In this document: piece after piece, positions 62,944 through 64,000 of the stretch
How positions within the stretch are numbered: position 1 is the stretch's first letter
Layout of the letters: every line of letters begins with the position of its first letter
NCBI RefSeq assembly: GCF_021130785.1
Contig: NW_025777537.1
Location: 29,741-93,740, forward strand
Source of the DNA: Homalodisca vitripennis
Taxonomy: Eukaryota > Arthropoda > Insecta > Hemiptera > Cicadellidae
Length of the DNA stretch: 64,000 nt
Direction: 5' to 3'
Program-made: the position numbers and the translations under genes
Notes under the pieces: model-generated
What the model was told of the DNA's origin: nothing
The model's database searches: none
What the model saw: the letters and a program-made list of their open reading frames with translations, nothing else

Positions 62944-63560
62944 ACAATAGTAATTGCATATTATAACACCTTTTTCCCATTCTAAATTATGTTCAAAATA
63001 TCACAGGACACTAGGTCTTCAAGAAGGTTAGTTTAAAAAAGATATTGTACTTGACTGACAGACAAGAAAGTGAGTAAATGCATATTTTTGAACTACGGTA
63101 CTATACATTTCGAAATAATCTAAATTAAACTTTGCTCATTTTACAAAATATACTATTTTTTAAATAGAAATATACACATGGAAAGATTACATAGAAGAAA
63201 ATCGTACATGTACATAAAATAACAATTAGAAAAACAACAAAGTGTTGTTGTTAGTTATATGAGAAAAATTATTAGATATTAAAATTCCATTTCTGTTTAT
63301 TCGCAGAGGAAAAGTAATTTTGGAATTGGTCTGTTTGAATAAGGCTGACTCTGATTTTCACCATTGCCCAAGGTGTATTGATAAGCCCAACACAAACATA
63401 CATTGTAAAGGCGTACACTTGGATTATTATTTCAGTCAGATACAAATAAGACCATTTAAAATTTCCAATAATATTTTTTTAGTCTCATTTAAATCTCAGC
63501 GTCAGCTATGCCTGCTTGGAAGTGCACTGGTCTTTTTTATTAAAGTACAAAGTACATGAT
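62944..63560. other. right flank, no gene recognised
   Basis: AT-rich. A 79-residue open frame (63320-63559) has a CPRC pair but no family I know. Confidence 0.4.
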
Positions 63561-63561
63561 T

Positions 63562-63672
63562 GGAACTCCACGGGATTTGAACCGTGTGTTAATAATTTAT
63601 TAACACACATGTAAAAATCTTAACACTTTGACTCTCTTGTGGTAGTGTGCAGCCTTGAGCTGAGCTATGTAG
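63562..63672 (-). mobile_element. possible second tRNA-derived SINE
   Basis: On the minus strand, an A-box-like TAGCTCAGCTCAAGG and a clear B-box GGTTCAAATCCCGTGG are about 75 bp apart, too far for a plain tRNA. They are followed by GTACTTTGTACTTTAATAAA. A 25-bp palindrome (63584-63608, GTGTGTTAATAA at its left arm) lies just before the B box. It may be a SINE or a tRNA-like pseudogene with an insert. Confidence 0.4.
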
Positions 63673-63934
63673 TGGGGCTGGTATAACCTCTGAAAGCGAA
63701 TACTTCAATATTGTCAGTAGTATATGAAATAATTAATTGAATTTTTAATACTATTCTTGTACATATGCTTTTAATCCCCGGAACTATCCCTTTCCCAAAA
63801 TAAATTGGTGGATACGCCTTTGTTGCGGTCAAACCTATTTCTCTCAAATCTACTTTATAATATTTTATTACTTTAGCTTGTTCTCTAAAATTAGCTACGT
63901 CACGAGTGATGGCCTTTACTTTTTGATTAACCAT
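63665..63934 (-). other. unidentified 89-residue open frame
   Basis: Starts MVNQKVKAITRDVANFREQA, with KVIKYYKVDLREIGLTATKA behind it. The first ~60 residues have a composition that looks like real protein, the last 25 run into the SINE-like sequence. I recognise no family. It may be a fragment of a retrotransposon protein or an exon of an unknown gene. Confidence 0.2.
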
Positions 63935-64000
63935 TCATGCTATATTACTAGCTATTATTTACTGGCTAATTGAGCCATGCTGTAGCAACTTTAAGATCTG

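Overview
The window is eukaryotic nuclear DNA, AT-rich, intron-rich and crowded with transposons. The only host gene I can recognise is Rpb5 (POLR2E), the subunit shared by RNA polymerases I, II and III, on the + strand. Its C-terminal residues ([15 protein letters not shown]) are of the insect type. With mariner, piggyBac, hAT, Penelope-like, CR1-like and Polinton/adintovirus-like elements this points to an arthropod, most likely an insect with a large genome. I cannot name the species.

From 1 to about 38.9 kb lies Rpb5. Exon 1 is upstream of the window. Exons 2, 3, 4, 5, 6 and 7 are found by splice sites and conserved protein, spread over more than 37 kb. Exon 6 is present twice (27358-27436 and 29854-29932). 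Both copies are 79 nt with the same phases and 19 of 26 residues identical, and they cannot be joined in series without a frameshift, so they look like mutually exclusive exons. Exon 4 carries one extra T in a T-run that breaks the frame. The introns hold a decayed CR1-like LINE, a mariner fragment, LINE and Penelope-like fragments, two piggyBac-type non-autonomous elements with TTAA target sites, a piggyBac transposase remnant, an intact mariner (16864-18196), an older mariner split by a LINE, a near-intact mariner (24916-26259), a tRNA-derived SINE and a decayed IS630/Tc-mariner-like transposon.

From 42257 to 62850 lies one Polinton (Maverick)/adintovirus-like element inserted in a (TA)n tract. 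Its unique centre encodes a packaging ATPase, a penton-like protein, a BRO/KilA-type protein, two tandem zinc-binding proteins, a retroviral-type integrase and the C-terminal end of a family B DNA polymerase. On each side is a copy of the same ~5.1 kb block in inverted orientation: double-jelly-roll major capsid protein, a WxxI-repeat protein, a small zinc ribbon, a fibre-like coiled coil, an adenovirus-type cysteine protease, a minor structural protein and a DUF8207/phospholipase A2-like protein. The right block joins the polymerase gene exactly at its catalytic YMDTDS motif, so the rest of the polymerase is missing. Most genes of the element start inside a shared T-rich/TAAATGG motif that looks like a promoter. 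A degraded hAT transposon (50348-55764, 8-bp target duplication) sits in one zinc gene.

Single-base indels, many in homopolymers, recur in Rpb5 exon 4 and in both Polinton arms, mostly as insertions in the right arm. Part of the apparent gene decay may therefore be assembly error rather than biology.
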